A stretch of 64,000 bases of DNA, from contig CAZRHE010000006.1 in the NCBI GenBank assembly GCA_964599875.1, forward strand, positions 21,386 through 85,385, in the 5' to 3' direction. The notes beneath the pieces were generated by a model. That model saw only the letters and a program-made list of their open reading frames with translations. It ran no database searches and was not told the origin of the DNA. The translations under genes and the position numbers were made by a program. Origin of the DNA: RGIG4097 sp964599875 (GTDB lineage: Bacteria > Bacillota > Clostridia > Christensenellales > CAG-917). Position 1 is the stretch's first letter. Each line of letters starts with the position of its first letter. Shown piece after piece: positions 8,371-17,403 of the stretch.

Positions 8371-8392
8371 AAAAGGACGCCTTTCGGCGCCC
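8371..8392 (-). terminator. Terminator after ftsY
   Basis: A 7-bp GC-rich stem GGGCGCC/GGCGTCC with a GAAA loop is followed by TTTTT on the minus strand. It separates smc-ftsY from the ylxM operon. Confidence 0.85.
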
Positions 8393-8415
8393 GATTTTTC
8401 ATTGTAAAGTTCTTT

Positions 8416-9309
8416 TTAGAAAAGTGCGTTGACAAACTCCGTCGGGTCGAAAGGAATGAGATCGTCTATCTTTTCGCCTACGCCGACGAAGAGGACGGGA
8501 AGTTCGAGTTCTTCGCTGATTGCAACCACCACTCCCCCCTTTGCGGTGCCATCGAGTTTGGTGAGGATTATGCCGTCGATATCGATTGCCTCACCGAAGA
8601 TTTCCGCTTGCGACAGTCCGTTTTGTCCAGTCGTCGCATCGAGTACGAGATACTTTCTGAAATCCGCGTTAGGAAGTTCTCTCTCGACCACTCTGCATAT
8701 TTTTTTCAGTTCATTCATGAGGTTGACTTTGTTGTGAAGTCTTCCCGCCGTATCCACCAAGATAACGTCTGTGCCTTTTGCTTTTGCGGATGCTATGGCG
8801 TCGTACACGACTGCGGCAGGGTCGCTCCCCTCTCCGTGCTTGACCACTCTGACGCCAGCGCGTTCTCCCCACACTTCGAGTTGTTCGCTTGCGGCGGCGC
8901 GGAACGTATCCGCCGCTGCAACCACTACGCTCTTGCCTTGCGAGCGGAAGTAGTTTGCAAGTTTGCCGATAGCGGTGGTTTTGCCGACGCCGTTGACTCC
9001 CGACAACAAAATGACGAGAGGATATTCGTATTCGTCGACTTCGAATTCGATATCGTCGATAAGGATTTGACGAAGAAGGTCTTTCGCGCCCTCGGGTGCT
9101 TTCACCTTGTTTCTGAAAACCTCGTCTTTGAGTTCGTCTATGACGCTCTCGGTTGCGGTTATGCCCATATCGGCGGCAAGCAACGCTTCTTCGAGATTGT
9201 CGTAAAACTCGTCGTCGAGTTCTTTTGCAGAAAAAGCGTAGAAGAGTTTCTTTTGGAAGTTGTCTTTAGTCTTTTTTACGCCGTCGCGTATTTTTTGGAA
9301 AAGTCCCAT
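8416..9309 (-). CDS. ftsY: SRP receptor FtsY
   Basis: 297 residues from the ATG at 9309, which has GGAGG about 7 nt upstream. NG domains only, with a short basic N-terminus (MGLFQKIRDGVKKTKDNF) and no long acidic A domain, as is usual in Firmicutes. G motifs: GVNGVGKTTAIGKLA, DTAGRLH, TKLDGTAKGG, VGVGEKIDDLIPF. It receives Ffh-bound ribosomes at the membrane. It starts 2 nt before the smc stop region, so the two are cotranscribed. Confidence 0.97.
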   Translation of the reverse strand: MGLFQKIRDGVKKTKDNFQKKLFYAFSAKELDDEFYDNLEEALLAADMGITATESVIDELKDEVFRNKVKAPEGAKDLLRQILIDDIEFEVDEYEYPLVILLSGVNGVGKTTAIGKLANYFRSQGKSVVVAAADTFRAAASEQLEVWGERAGVRVVKHGEGSDPAAVVYDAIASAKAKGTDVILVDTAGRLHNKVNLMNELKKICRVVERELPNADFRKYLVLDATTGQNGLSQAEIFGEAIDIDGIILTKLDGTAKGGVVVAISEELELPVLFVGVGEKIDDLIPFDPTEFVNALF

Positions 9310-9310
9310 A

Positions 9311-12300
9311 TTATGCCTCCATTGCAAATGCGGAATCGCTTCCGTCGTCCGAACCGCCGTCGGATGCGTGTTTGACCGCTTCTTCGAATTCGATTGCGAC
9401 GGTCTTGGTGACGCCCTTCTCCTCCATCGTTACGCCGAAAATACTGTCTGCGTGACGCATGGTAGGTTTACGGTGGGTGATGACGATAAATTGCGTGTAG
9501 TCGCTGAATTTCGTGATGAATTCCGCAAACAAATTCGCGTTGCTTTCGTCGAGTGCCGCGTCGATTTCGTCGAGGACGCAGAACGGCATGGGTTTCAAAC
9601 TCAATATCGAGAACAATATCGCGATAGCCGTAACCGCTCTTTCACCGCCCGACAACAAGGATATGTGACGGAGAGATTTTCCTGGAGGTTGCGCATATAT
9701 CTCTATGCCCGCCTCGAGAGGATCGTCGGTTTCCGCGGTGTTAAGTTTGAGTTCGCCTTTGCCACCTCCGAAGAGTTTTGCGAATACGTCTTTGAAGTTG
9801 ACTTGAATCTTCTCGAACGCATCCACGAATTTGCCCGTCATTTCTCTGGTCAGTTCCTCGATAATGTGGTTGATATCGTCGTATGCGTTTTGAATGTCGT
9901 CCCTTTGCGTAACGTATTCTTCGTGGTGTTTCTCTTGCTCTGCGAGTTGCTCGACCGCAAGGGTGTTGACGTCGCCCAAACGGTTGATATCCTTTTTGAG
10001 TTCTTGGATTGCGGTTTTTGCGCCGTATGCCTCGAAGGTTTCGTCCTTAAATTCAAGTGCGGACGTATAGGTAAGGTCGTATTCTTCAAGAACGTGTTCT
10101 TGCAAAATTCTATTCTCGGAATCGATTCTTTCAAGCACGCCTTCGTCGCGGACTCTCTTTTCGCTGATAGCGGTTTTTTCTTCTTGGAGTTGCGTTTTGA
10201 GTTTGTCGAGGTCGATGATTTTTTGGGAAATCGCGCGTTTTCTTTCGGACAAACTTGCAATCGCCTCTTCGAGTTCCTTGATTTTCTTTGCGTCTTCCGC
10301 ACTGAACGAGGTCTTTTCGGGAGCGTTCATTATGGATGCGAGTTGATTTTCGACGGTCTTGATTTCCGCAATCTTGTCAAGTTTCTCCTCCTGAATACTC
10401 TCCATATCTCTCTTATAGCGGAATATTTCGGCATCAATAACGTCGATATCGCTCTTCGCCTGCGTCAAGCGCACGCGCAAATCCATAACTTCGGCGCGTT
10501 TGGTTTCGAGTTCGGTTTTTTGTTCACCCGACTGCGACTTGGTCGCCGCAACGAGAGTGCCGTATTCGCTTTCCTTATTCTTGACCACTTCTTCGAGTAC
10601 GTCGATTGAAGAAAGTTTGCTTTCGAGGTCTTTGACGGTTGCTCTGACCTTTTCACATTCGACCGCATCTTCCGCGATTTCTTTCGTCAGTTGCTCGACT
10701 GCGTCCGCAGATGCCTTCGCCTTGTTTTCGTTCAAGGACGTTTCGATACGGAGTTCGCCGATTTCAGTGGAAATTTGCGCGAGTTTTTCGTCGCAAACTT
10801 CGATTTCCAACTGTCTGTTTTCGCGCTCTTGCGTCAGTCTTGCGATATTGGATTTTAGTTTTTCAAGGTGCGCTTTCGCTTGTTCGATTTGCGCCTCTTG
10901 CGTGAGAAGACCGCTGGTTTGCTGTCTTCTCGAACCGCCCGTAACTTCGCCCCCTCTTGCGTAGATTTCGCCGTCGAGAGTGACGATTTTGAACGCTCTG
11001 TCGTACTTCTTCCAAAGTCTTTCAGCCGTGAGCATATTGTCGACGATAACCGTCGAGCCTATGAGCGCGCGAACGAAATCGTCGAATTCGGGCTTGTAAC
11101 TAACAAGATCCGCTGCAACGCCCAAACAACCTTGTTCGGACAAGACGGAACGCTCCAAACTGCCTAAATCTCTTGCTCTGCACGCAGTTCTCGGACGGAA
11201 AGTCACGCGGCCGTAATTCTTTTGTTTAAGATACGTGATGAGTGCCGCGGCGTCGCGCTCGTTTTCGACGAGGACGTTTTGAAGATTTCCGCCGAGTGCG
11301 TACTCGATTGCGGATTCGTATTCCTTGGGGACGTTGATGACCTCTGCGAGCACGCCCAAAATCTTACCGCGTAGCATAGGATCGTTTTTGGCGTCTTGCA
11401 TAAGGCGTTTGACCGCCTCTTGGAATCCGGAATATTGCTCTTTGACGGAAATTTGAAGTTTCAAATTGCCTTCCGCCATACCCAACTTACTGTTGAGGCT
11501 GACAGCGTCTTCCGTGAGTCCTTTGATTGCCTCTTGACATTCTCTCTTGGTTTGGAGAAGTTCGTTATTCTCGACGATGAGTGCTTTCAACTTCTCGCTC
11601 GAGCGTTTGAGATTGCTATCGTATATAGAAAGATTGGTGGTTTCTTGGTCGAGCCTTGCTTTCTTGTCGCGGAGCAATTCCATGAGGTTTTCAAGGCGGG
11701 ATTGATTTATGCCCTTCTCCTCTATGTACGATGCGGAATTACTGCGCAAATTGCCGAGTTCTTGCAACGCTTTGACGTATTCTGCGTTTTTGGTTTCGAG
11801 GTCGCTTTCACTGCCCGCAACCGTCTTTGACAAACGTTCGAACACCGCGTTTGCGTTTTCGTACTCTTTGCTTATTTTCAAGAAAGACTGCATCCCCGCC
11901 TCTTTCTTTTCTTCGGCGGCTTTGATTAAACTTTCGGACACGACTATTTGTGCGTCGATTTCTTTGAGTTCACCGTTTAAACGATTTTGGTCGGCTTGCA
12001 AGTGCGTGATTTTTTCTTTGAGCACGTTTGCCTGACCGGTCATTTTTTCGGCATCCACTTTAAGCGACAAAAGTTCCGCGTTTTGCGCCTCTGCCACTAT
12101 ATCGATTTGACTGCTCTCTTTTATGGTTTGTTCGTACTCTGCAGTGCAACCCAAATACGCGGCGTCTTTTGCCTCGAACGCCTTTTTGTATCCCTCAATT
12201 CTGTCGAGAACGTTTTTTCTGATTTCTTCGTTGTGCTCGTAGTTATAAATATAGAGGTTGACTTCCTTGTTTTTCAAGGCGTCTTTGAGTTCGAAATACT

Positions 12301-12946
12301 TCTTTGCGGTTTCCGCTTGGCGACGCAACGGCACGAGATGACGCTCGATTTCCGCTATGACGTCGTTTGCTCTTGCAAGGTTGTCTGCGGTTTTCGCGAG
12401 TTTGTTTTCAGCCTCCACCCTTTGCGCGCGGAATTTGGAAATACCTGCCGCCTCTTCGAAAATATTACGTCTGTCCTCGGGTTTTGCCGAAAGGATTTCG
12501 TCGATTCGACCTTGTCCGATAATGGAATAACCTTCCTTGCCAATACCCGTGTCGTGCAGGAGATTGATGATATCTTTCAACTTAACTCTCGTGTTGTTGA
12601 GATAGTATTCGGAAAGACCGCTCCTGTCGAGTTTACGGGAAATTGAAACTTCGTCGTACGGCAAACTGTTGAAAATGTGCTGGTCTTTATTGTTGAAAAC
12701 CAGCGACACTTCGCAATAAGACATACTGCGACGCTTTTCAGTGCCCGCAAAAATGACGTCGGTCATGGTCTTACCACGCAACGACTGCGCACTTCTCTCA
12801 CCGAGCGTCCAACGGATAGCCTCTGCAACGTTAGATTTGCCGCAACCGTTAGGACCGATTATTGCGGTGAATCCGTCTTTGAGGGCGATAACGGTCTTAT
12901 CCGCAAAGGATTTGAAACCGTGTAATTCGATTCTTTCGAGATTCAA
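9311..12946 (-). CDS. smc: Chromosome segregation ATPase SMC
   Basis: 1,211 residues. Walker A GPNGCGKSNVAEAIRW lies near residue 32. Two long coiled coils flank a hinge around residues 520-660, with the Gly-rich VTGGSRR motif near its end. The C-terminal ABC signature is LLSGGERAVTAIAILFS, followed by Walker B FCVLDEIDAALDE. It is the condensin ATPase that organises the nucleoid with ScpAB. The start is a TTG with AGAGG upstream. It precedes ftsY in the conserved rnc-smc-ftsY order. Confidence 0.97.
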   Translation of the reverse strand: MNLERIELHGFKSFADKTVIALKDGFTAIIGPNGCGKSNVAEAIRWTLGERSAQSLRGKTMTDVIFAGTEKRRSMSYCEVSLVFNNKDQHIFNSLPYDEVSISRKLDRSGLSEYYLNNTRVKLKDIINLLHDTGIGKEGYSIIGQGRIDEILSAKPEDRRNIFEEAAGISKFRAQRVEAENKLAKTADNLARANDVIAEIERHLVPLRRQAETAKKYFELKDALKNKEVNLYIYNYEHNEEIRKNVLDRIEGYKKAFEAKDAAYLGCTAEYEQTIKESSQIDIVAEAQNAELLSLKVDAEKMTGQANVLKEKITHLQADQNRLNGELKEIDAQIVVSESLIKAAEEKKEAGMQSFLKISKEYENANAVFERLSKTVAGSESDLETKNAEYVKALQELGNLRSNSASYIEEKGINQSRLENLMELLRDKKARLDQETTNLSIYDSNLKRSSEKLKALIVENNELLQTKRECQEAIKGLTEDAVSLNSKLGMAEGNLKLQISVKEQYSGFQEAVKRLMQDAKNDPMLRGKILGVLAEVINVPKEYESAIEYALGGNLQNVLVENERDAAALITYLKQKNYGRVTFRPRTACRARDLGSLERSVLSEQGCLGVAADLVSYKPEFDDFVRALIGSTVIVDNMLTAERLWKKYDRAFKIVTLDGEIYARGGEVTGGSRRQQTSGLLTQEAQIEQAKAHLEKLKSNIARLTQERENRQLEIEVCDEKLAQISTEIGELRIETSLNENKAKASADAVEQLTKEIAEDAVECEKVRATVKDLESKLSSIDVLEEVVKNKESEYGTLVAATKSQSGEQKTELETKRAEVMDLRVRLTQAKSDIDVIDAEIFRYKRDMESIQEEKLDKIAEIKTVENQLASIMNAPEKTSFSAEDAKKIKELEEAIASLSERKRAISQKIIDLDKLKTQLQEEKTAISEKRVRDEGVLERIDSENRILQEHVLEEYDLTYTSALEFKDETFEAYGAKTAIQELKKDINRLGDVNTLAVEQLAEQEKHHEEYVTQRDDIQNAYDDINHIIEELTREMTGKFVDAFEKIQVNFKDVFAKLFGGGKGELKLNTAETDDPLEAGIEIYAQPPGKSLRHISLLSGGERAVTAIAILFSILSLKPMPFCVLDEIDAALDESNANLFAEFITKFSDYTQFIVITHRKPTMRHADSIFGVTMEEKGVTKTVAIEFEEAVKHASDGGSDDGSDSAFAMEA

Positions 12947-13007
12947 AATATATACCTCTAATATTATTTAGACGATTATAACATATAAATCCTATGATTT
13001 CAAGCAA

Positions 13008-13041
13008 AATAAAAAATGTTTCACGGGATTTGTGAAACATT
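13008..13041 (-). terminator. Terminator between rnc and smc
   Basis: A 10-bp perfect stem AATGTTTCAC/GTGAAACATT is followed by TTTTTTATTTT on the minus strand, so smc-ftsY needs its own promoter or readthrough. Confidence 0.85.
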
Positions 13042-13061
13042 CCTTTTCAAGTATGAAAATC

Positions 13062-13739
13062 TTATCCGAGCAACTTATCGAGAGCGGCTTTTGCGGCGGC
13101 TTGCTGCGCCTGCGCTTTCGTGTTGCCCACGCCGTCGCCATACTCCACTCCGTTTATGAAAACCGCCCAAGTAAAAACGGGTTTATGATCCGGACCGACT
13201 TTGCTTTTCAAGACGTAATCCACGTTCAAATCGTGTTTGAAAGCGTATTCGTTGAGTTCAGACTTGCTGTCCTCCGTCATTTTTATGCCGTAAAACCTGT
13301 CGCCGAGCATAGTAAGGACGTATTTTTTCACCTCGTCCATTCCGCCGTCGAGATAAATCGCACCTGCGATAGCCTCGAACAAATCGCATTTAATGGACGG
13401 ATGCGTATAAATCTTCGAACGAGTTTCCCCTATGCCGAATTTCATCATTTCGGCTATTCTAACTGATTCGATTGCGTCGGATAGCGGTTTTTCGCTGACG
13501 AGTTTTATGCGCATTTTGGTGAGCACGCCCTCGTCTTTATCGGGATAAGTCTGATAAAGTTTTTCCGCAACGACGAAACCTACTATGCTGTCCCCCAAAA
13601 ATTCAAGGTCTTCGTAGTTTTTGCCGGGGATTGTCGAATAGGACGAGTGTGTAAAAGCGCGCGAAAGCAAGGTTTTATCCTTAAAGACGTAACCGATTGC
13701 ATTTTCGATGAACGCTATTTCGTCCTTATTCAGCGCCAT
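13062..13739 (-). CDS. rnc: Ribonuclease III
   Basis: 225 residues. The RNase III signature YEDLEFLGDSIVGFVVAE and the second acidic cluster DLFEAIAGAIYLD provide the catalytic E/D set. A C-terminal dsRNA-binding domain ends GVGNTKAQAQQAAAKAALDKL. It cleaves dsRNA, including rRNA precursors. The start overlaps the end of plsX by 14 nt, indicating coupling. Confidence 0.97.
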   Translation of the reverse strand: MALNKDEIAFIENAIGYVFKDKTLLSRAFTHSSYSTIPGKNYEDLEFLGDSIVGFVVAEKLYQTYPDKDEGVLTKMRIKLVSEKPLSDAIESVRIAEMMKFGIGETRSKIYTHPSIKCDLFEAIAGAIYLDGGMDEVKKYVLTMLGDRFYGIKMTEDSKSELNEYAFKHDLNVDYVLKSKVGPDHKPVFTWAVFINGVEYGDGVGNTKAQAQQAAAKAALDKLLG

Positions 13740-14736
13740 TCAACTCTACTCCCACCCTGATTTTTTCGGGAAGATTGTTTTCGGCAAGTGCTTTCGCCAT
13801 CAAAATACTTCCGCATATCGACGTGCGTTTCGAACTTCCGTGAGATTTCACGACGACTTTTTTACAGCCGAGGAAGACCGCGCCGCCTTGAGAATTGTAG
13901 TCGAGTTTGTGTTTTACCGTACGAAGTACGGGTTTAAGAAGAAGTGCGCCGACTTTGGTTTTGATTCCGCCGTTATTTACGCCGTCCATTAGAATGGAGA
14001 AAATCGCGCCCGCAGTGCCTTCTGCGGATTTCAGAGCAATATTGCCGTTGAAACCGTCGCAAACGACGACGTCGAAATCTCCCGATAAGATATCTCTTGC
14101 CTCGCAATTTCCGACGAAATTCAAATTTTTATCCGCTTTCAAAAGCGCGAACGCCTCTTGATTGAGTGCGTTGCCTTTGTGGTCTTCCGCTCCGTTCGAC
14201 AATAGTCCTATAACGGGATTTTCTATGCCGAGCATACTTTCGCTGAACGCCTTTGCCATGATCGCGAAATGGTGAAGATTGACCGCTTTGCAATCGACGT
14301 TTGCGCCGCAATCGCAAAGAATGACTTTCTTATCCCCTTTCACGGTAGGAAGAATAGGCGCGAGTGCGGGACGAGTTATACCCTTGATTTTGCCGAGTTT
14401 CATATACGAACCGACCAAAACCGCTCCCGTCGAGCCCGCCGAAACCATGCCGCCGACTTCTTCGTCCGAATTTGCACAGTCGAAAGCGCGCACGAGAGAA
14501 CTGTTTTTCTTGTGCATGATAGCGGTCGTTGGCACATCGTCGTTGGTGACGACGTCTTTTGCGTCCACGTACTCTACTCTGTTTTCGACTTCGGCAAGGA
14601 CGGATTTATCGAATTTATCCACGTCGCCGACCAAAACCACTTTCAAAGTTTCGTCTTGTTTCAGTGCGTCCGCGGTGCCTAAAATGATTTGTTCGGGAGC
14701 GAAATCCCCTCCCATTGCGTCAACTACGATTTTCAT
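13726..14736 (-). CDS. plsX: Phosphate acyltransferase PlsX
   Basis: 336 residues, beginning MKIVVDAMGGDFAPEQIILG, the classic PlsX opening. Later motifs are SAGSTGAVLVGS, VILCDCGANVDCK and VCDGFNGNIALKSAEG. It converts acyl-ACP to acyl-phosphate for PlsY in phospholipid synthesis. No acpP copy lies between plsX and rnc, unlike Bacillus. No convincing SD is visible before the ATG, and a terminator lies only about 10 nt upstream. Confidence 0.96.
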   Translation of the reverse strand: MKIVVDAMGGDFAPEQIILGTADALKQDETLKVVLVGDVDKFDKSVLAEVENRVEYVDAKDVVTNDDVPTTAIMHKKNSSLVRAFDCANSDEEVGGMVSAGSTGAVLVGSYMKLGKIKGITRPALAPILPTVKGDKKVILCDCGANVDCKAVNLHHFAIMAKAFSESMLGIENPVIGLLSNGAEDHKGNALNQEAFALLKADKNLNFVGNCEARDILSGDFDVVVCDGFNGNIALKSAEGTAGAIFSILMDGVNNGGIKTKVGALLLKPVLRTVKHKLDYNSQGGAVFLGCKKVVVKSHGSSKRTSICGSILMAKALAENNLPEKIRVGVELNGAE

Positions 14737-14745
14737 AAAAGTATA

Positions 14746-14772
14746 GAAAAAGAGAGCGGAAAACCGCTCTCT
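14746..14772 (-). terminator. Terminator between rpmF and plsX
   Basis: A 9-bp stem AGAGAGCGG/CCGCTCTCT with a 4-nt loop is followed by TTTTTC on the minus strand. It lies between rpmF and plsX, so it may act as a partial terminator or attenuator. Confidence 0.75.
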
Positions 14773-14782
14773 TCCGTTTCAA

Positions 14783-14968
14783 TTATTTTTCTTCTTTTTT
14801 GTCAACTACTTGCTCGCCGTCATAGTAACCGCATTTAGGGCAAACTACGTGGCTCTTTTTGAGTTCGTGGCATTGAGGGCATTCAACAAGACCGGGTGCT
14901 TTAATCTTCCAGTTTGCAAAACGGGAGTTGGTCTTGGATTTTGAAATCTTATTTTTAGGTAGTGCCAT
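14783..14968 (-). CDS. rpmF: 50S ribosomal protein bL32 (zinc-binding type)
   Basis: 61 residues. MALPKNKISKSKTNSRFANWK is followed by CPQCHELKKSHVVCPKCGYY. All four Cys of the zinc ribbon are present, so this is the C+ form. A GGAGG SD is about 8 nt before the ATG. Between ackA and rpmF there is no room for the DUF177 (YceD) gene that usually precedes rpmF. Confidence 0.97.
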   Translation of the reverse strand: MALPKNKISKSKTNSRFANWKIKAPGLVECPQCHELKKSHVVCPKCGYYDGEQVVDKKEEK

Positions 14969-15050
14969 ATCTATATCCTCCGACTAGTATTTCTTATTTA
15001 ACTTGTTTGATTATAGAGAATAATCGTCAAGTTGTCAAACGATTTTGCGT

Positions 15051-16262
15051 TTAATTTTTCGACGTGAGTTCTTTCACTTCGCGAGCGATGGAAAGTTCTT
15101 CGTTCGTACACACTATCAAAATCTTGTTTTTGCTATCCGCGGTTTGCAATTCGTAAATGCCGGGTTCGTATCCGCGAATGTATTGCGAGTTGATATCGAG
15201 GTCGAGTTTGGTGCCGAGATAATCCATATCTTCCATGACGATTTCGCGCATGACGTTGCTGTGTTCGCCGATGCCGCCCGTGAAGACGATTGCGTCCACG
15301 CCGTTGAGTGCCGCCGCATACGAGCCGATATACTTCTTGATTCTGTATCCCGCCGCTTCGATTGCGATAGTGCTCTTCTCGTCCCCTTGATCGCGGAGAG
15401 GTTCGAGATCTCTCATATCCGAAGTGCCGCTTGCGCTCATGCCTTTAAGACCACATTCCTTGTTGAGATAGGTGACCATTTCGGACGTATTCTTGCCGAG
15501 TTTCTTGCCGAGATATTCGACTGCCGCAGGGTCGATATCGCCGCTTCTGGTGCCCATAATAAGACCTTCGAGCGGGGTGAATCCCATGGAAGTGTCTATG
15601 CATTTGCCGTCCTTGACTGCGGAAATACTGCTTCCGTTTCCGAGGTGGCAGATGATGAGTTTCGCATGAGGATTGCCAAGATATTTAATTGCTTCTTCGC
15701 TTACGAATTTGTGAGAAGTACCGTGGAATCCGTATTTACGGACTTTATATTTTTCGTAATCTTCCCACTTAATGCCGTACATATACGCCTTGGGAGGCAT
15801 GGTGCTATGGAAGGTGGTGTCGAAAACCGCGACCATAGGAGTTTCGGGCATAACTTCTCTGCAACTCTTTATGCAAGCGATGTTGCCGGGCATGTGAAGA
15901 GGTCCGAGTTCCGCATTTTTTTCGCAGATAGCGATGACTTCGTCGTCGATAACGACGGACTTGTCAAAGTCTTCTCCGCTATGGAGAACTCTGTGACCGA
16001 CCGCGTGGATTTCGTCGACGGACTTGATTGCGCCGTATTCGGAATCGACGAGTGCTTTGAGGACGAGTTCGAGTGCGTCTTTGTGGGTGGGCAAATCTTG
16101 CTTGACAACGAGTTTTTTGCCCGTGCTTTCGAGTTTTTGGGTGAGAATGCCGCCTTCCCCTATTCTTTCGCAAATACCGGTGATGAGCGCGCTTTCGTTG
16201 TCCATATCGATAAGTTGATATTTAAGGGACGAACTTCCTGCATTGAGAACCAAAATTTTCAT
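15051..16262 (-). CDS. ackA: Acetate kinase
   Basis: 403 residues. Motifs: MKILVLNAGSSSLKYQLI (nucleotide/substrate site), HRVLHSGE, FDTTFHSTMP (catalytic Asp region), YGFHGTSH, HLGNGSS and FTGGIGEHS. It transfers phosphate from acetyl-phosphate to ADP. With pta upstream on the same strand (27 nt apart) it forms the acetate-producing, ATP-yielding branch of fermentation. Confidence 0.98.
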   Translation of the reverse strand: MKILVLNAGSSSLKYQLIDMDNESALITGICERIGEGGILTQKLESTGKKLVVKQDLPTHKDALELVLKALVDSEYGAIKSVDEIHAVGHRVLHSGEDFDKSVVIDDEVIAICEKNAELGPLHMPGNIACIKSCREVMPETPMVAVFDTTFHSTMPPKAYMYGIKWEDYEKYKVRKYGFHGTSHKFVSEEAIKYLGNPHAKLIICHLGNGSSISAVKDGKCIDTSMGFTPLEGLIMGTRSGDIDPAAVEYLGKKLGKNTSEMVTYLNKECGLKGMSASGTSDMRDLEPLRDQGDEKSTIAIEAAGYRIKKYIGSYAAALNGVDAIVFTGGIGEHSNVMREIVMEDMDYLGTKLDLDINSQYIRGYEPGIYELQTADSKNKILIVCTNEELSIAREVKELTSKN

Positions 16263-16289
16263 ATCTATCTTTCCTTTTCTTTATTTCGA

Positions 16290-17291
16290 TTATTTTACGC
16301 TTTGGAGTGCCGTGATTGCCGCGACCGCCGCGATATCTTCCGCTACGCAACCGCGAGAGAGGTCGTTGACGGGGAGATCAAGTCCTTGCATGATGGGACC
16401 GACCGCCATAAAGTTGCCGAGGCGTTGTGCGATTTTGTAGCCAATATTGCCTGCGTCGAGGTTGGGGAATACGAATACGTTCGCTTGACCCGCAACAGTG
16501 CTTTCAGGGGCTTTTTGTTTGCCGACGGAAGACACGAGGGACGCGTCGAATTGCATTTCGCCGTCGACGTCGATTTCGGGATGTTCCGCCTTGACTTTTG
16601 CATATGCGTTTCTGACTTTTTCGACGGATTCGTGATTTGCACTACCCTTCGTAGAGAAACTGAGCATTGCGATTTTAGGCTCGATTTCCACGATTTTCTT
16701 CGCACTGTCGTACGCCGCGACGACGACGTCTGCAAGTTGGTCTTCGGTGGGATAAGGAATGACCGCACAATCGGAGAAAATGAATGCGGGTGCGTTTTGA
16801 TATTTGAATCCTTCTTCGGGAGGAATCATGATGAAACAACTGGACACGCTCTTGATGCCGGGAGCGGGCTTGATGACTTGGAACGCCGCTCTGGATACGT
16901 CCGCGGACGAGAAAACCGCTCCGCCGACTACGCCGTCTACGTCGCCGCATTTGAGTGCGGTGCAAGCATAAAACATATTGTTGGACTTCACGAGATTGAG
17001 CGCGCCTTCTTCGGTCATGCCCTTCGCTTTGCGAAGTTCGTAAAGTTTTTCGGCGTATTTCGCAGTGTTTTCAGAGGTTGCGGGATTGTCGAACACGACG
17101 CCCGTGAAATCGATTTCGGGGAATTTTGCTTTCGCTTCGTTTTCATCTCCTATAAGGACGACTTTGCACACGCCTTTTTTCGTGAGAATTTCCGCCGCTT
17201 TGCACGCTCTGACGTCGAAACCTTCGGCAAGCGCTATGGTTTTGCCGAGTTTAGACGCTCTTGCCATAAGATTGTCCAAAAATTGTGACAT
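16290..17291 (-). CDS. pta: Phosphate acetyltransferase
   Basis: 333 residues from the ATG at 17291, chosen for its AGGAG SD. A longer open frame upstream crosses a promoter-like AT-rich region and does not look coding. It is the short Pta form without the DRTGG regulatory domain. Motifs: the N-terminal ALAEGFDVRACKAAEIL, VGGAVFSSADVSRAAFQVI, and the C-terminal VFPNLDAGNIGYKIAQRLG. It interconverts acetyl-CoA and acetyl-phosphate and feeds AckA. Confidence 0.97.
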   Translation of the reverse strand: MSQFLDNLMARASKLGKTIALAEGFDVRACKAAEILTKKGVCKVVLIGDENEAKAKFPEIDFTGVVFDNPATSENTAKYAEKLYELRKAKGMTEEGALNLVKSNNMFYACTALKCGDVDGVVGGAVFSSADVSRAAFQVIKPAPGIKSVSSCFIMIPPEEGFKYQNAPAFIFSDCAVIPYPTEDQLADVVVAAYDSAKKIVEIEPKIAMLSFSTKGSANHESVEKVRNAYAKVKAEHPEIDVDGEMQFDASLVSSVGKQKAPESTVAGQANVFVFPNLDAGNIGYKIAQRLGNFMAVGPIMQGLDLPVNDLSRGCVAEDIAAVAAITALQSVK

Positions 17292-17403
17292 TTTTTCACT
17301 CCTAAATAATGTATCGAAATTTGTTGCCTTAATTTCAAAAGCATATATAATTATAATATAATTCAAGAAAAATGCAACCGATTGAATCAAAGTGAGAAAA
17401 TAA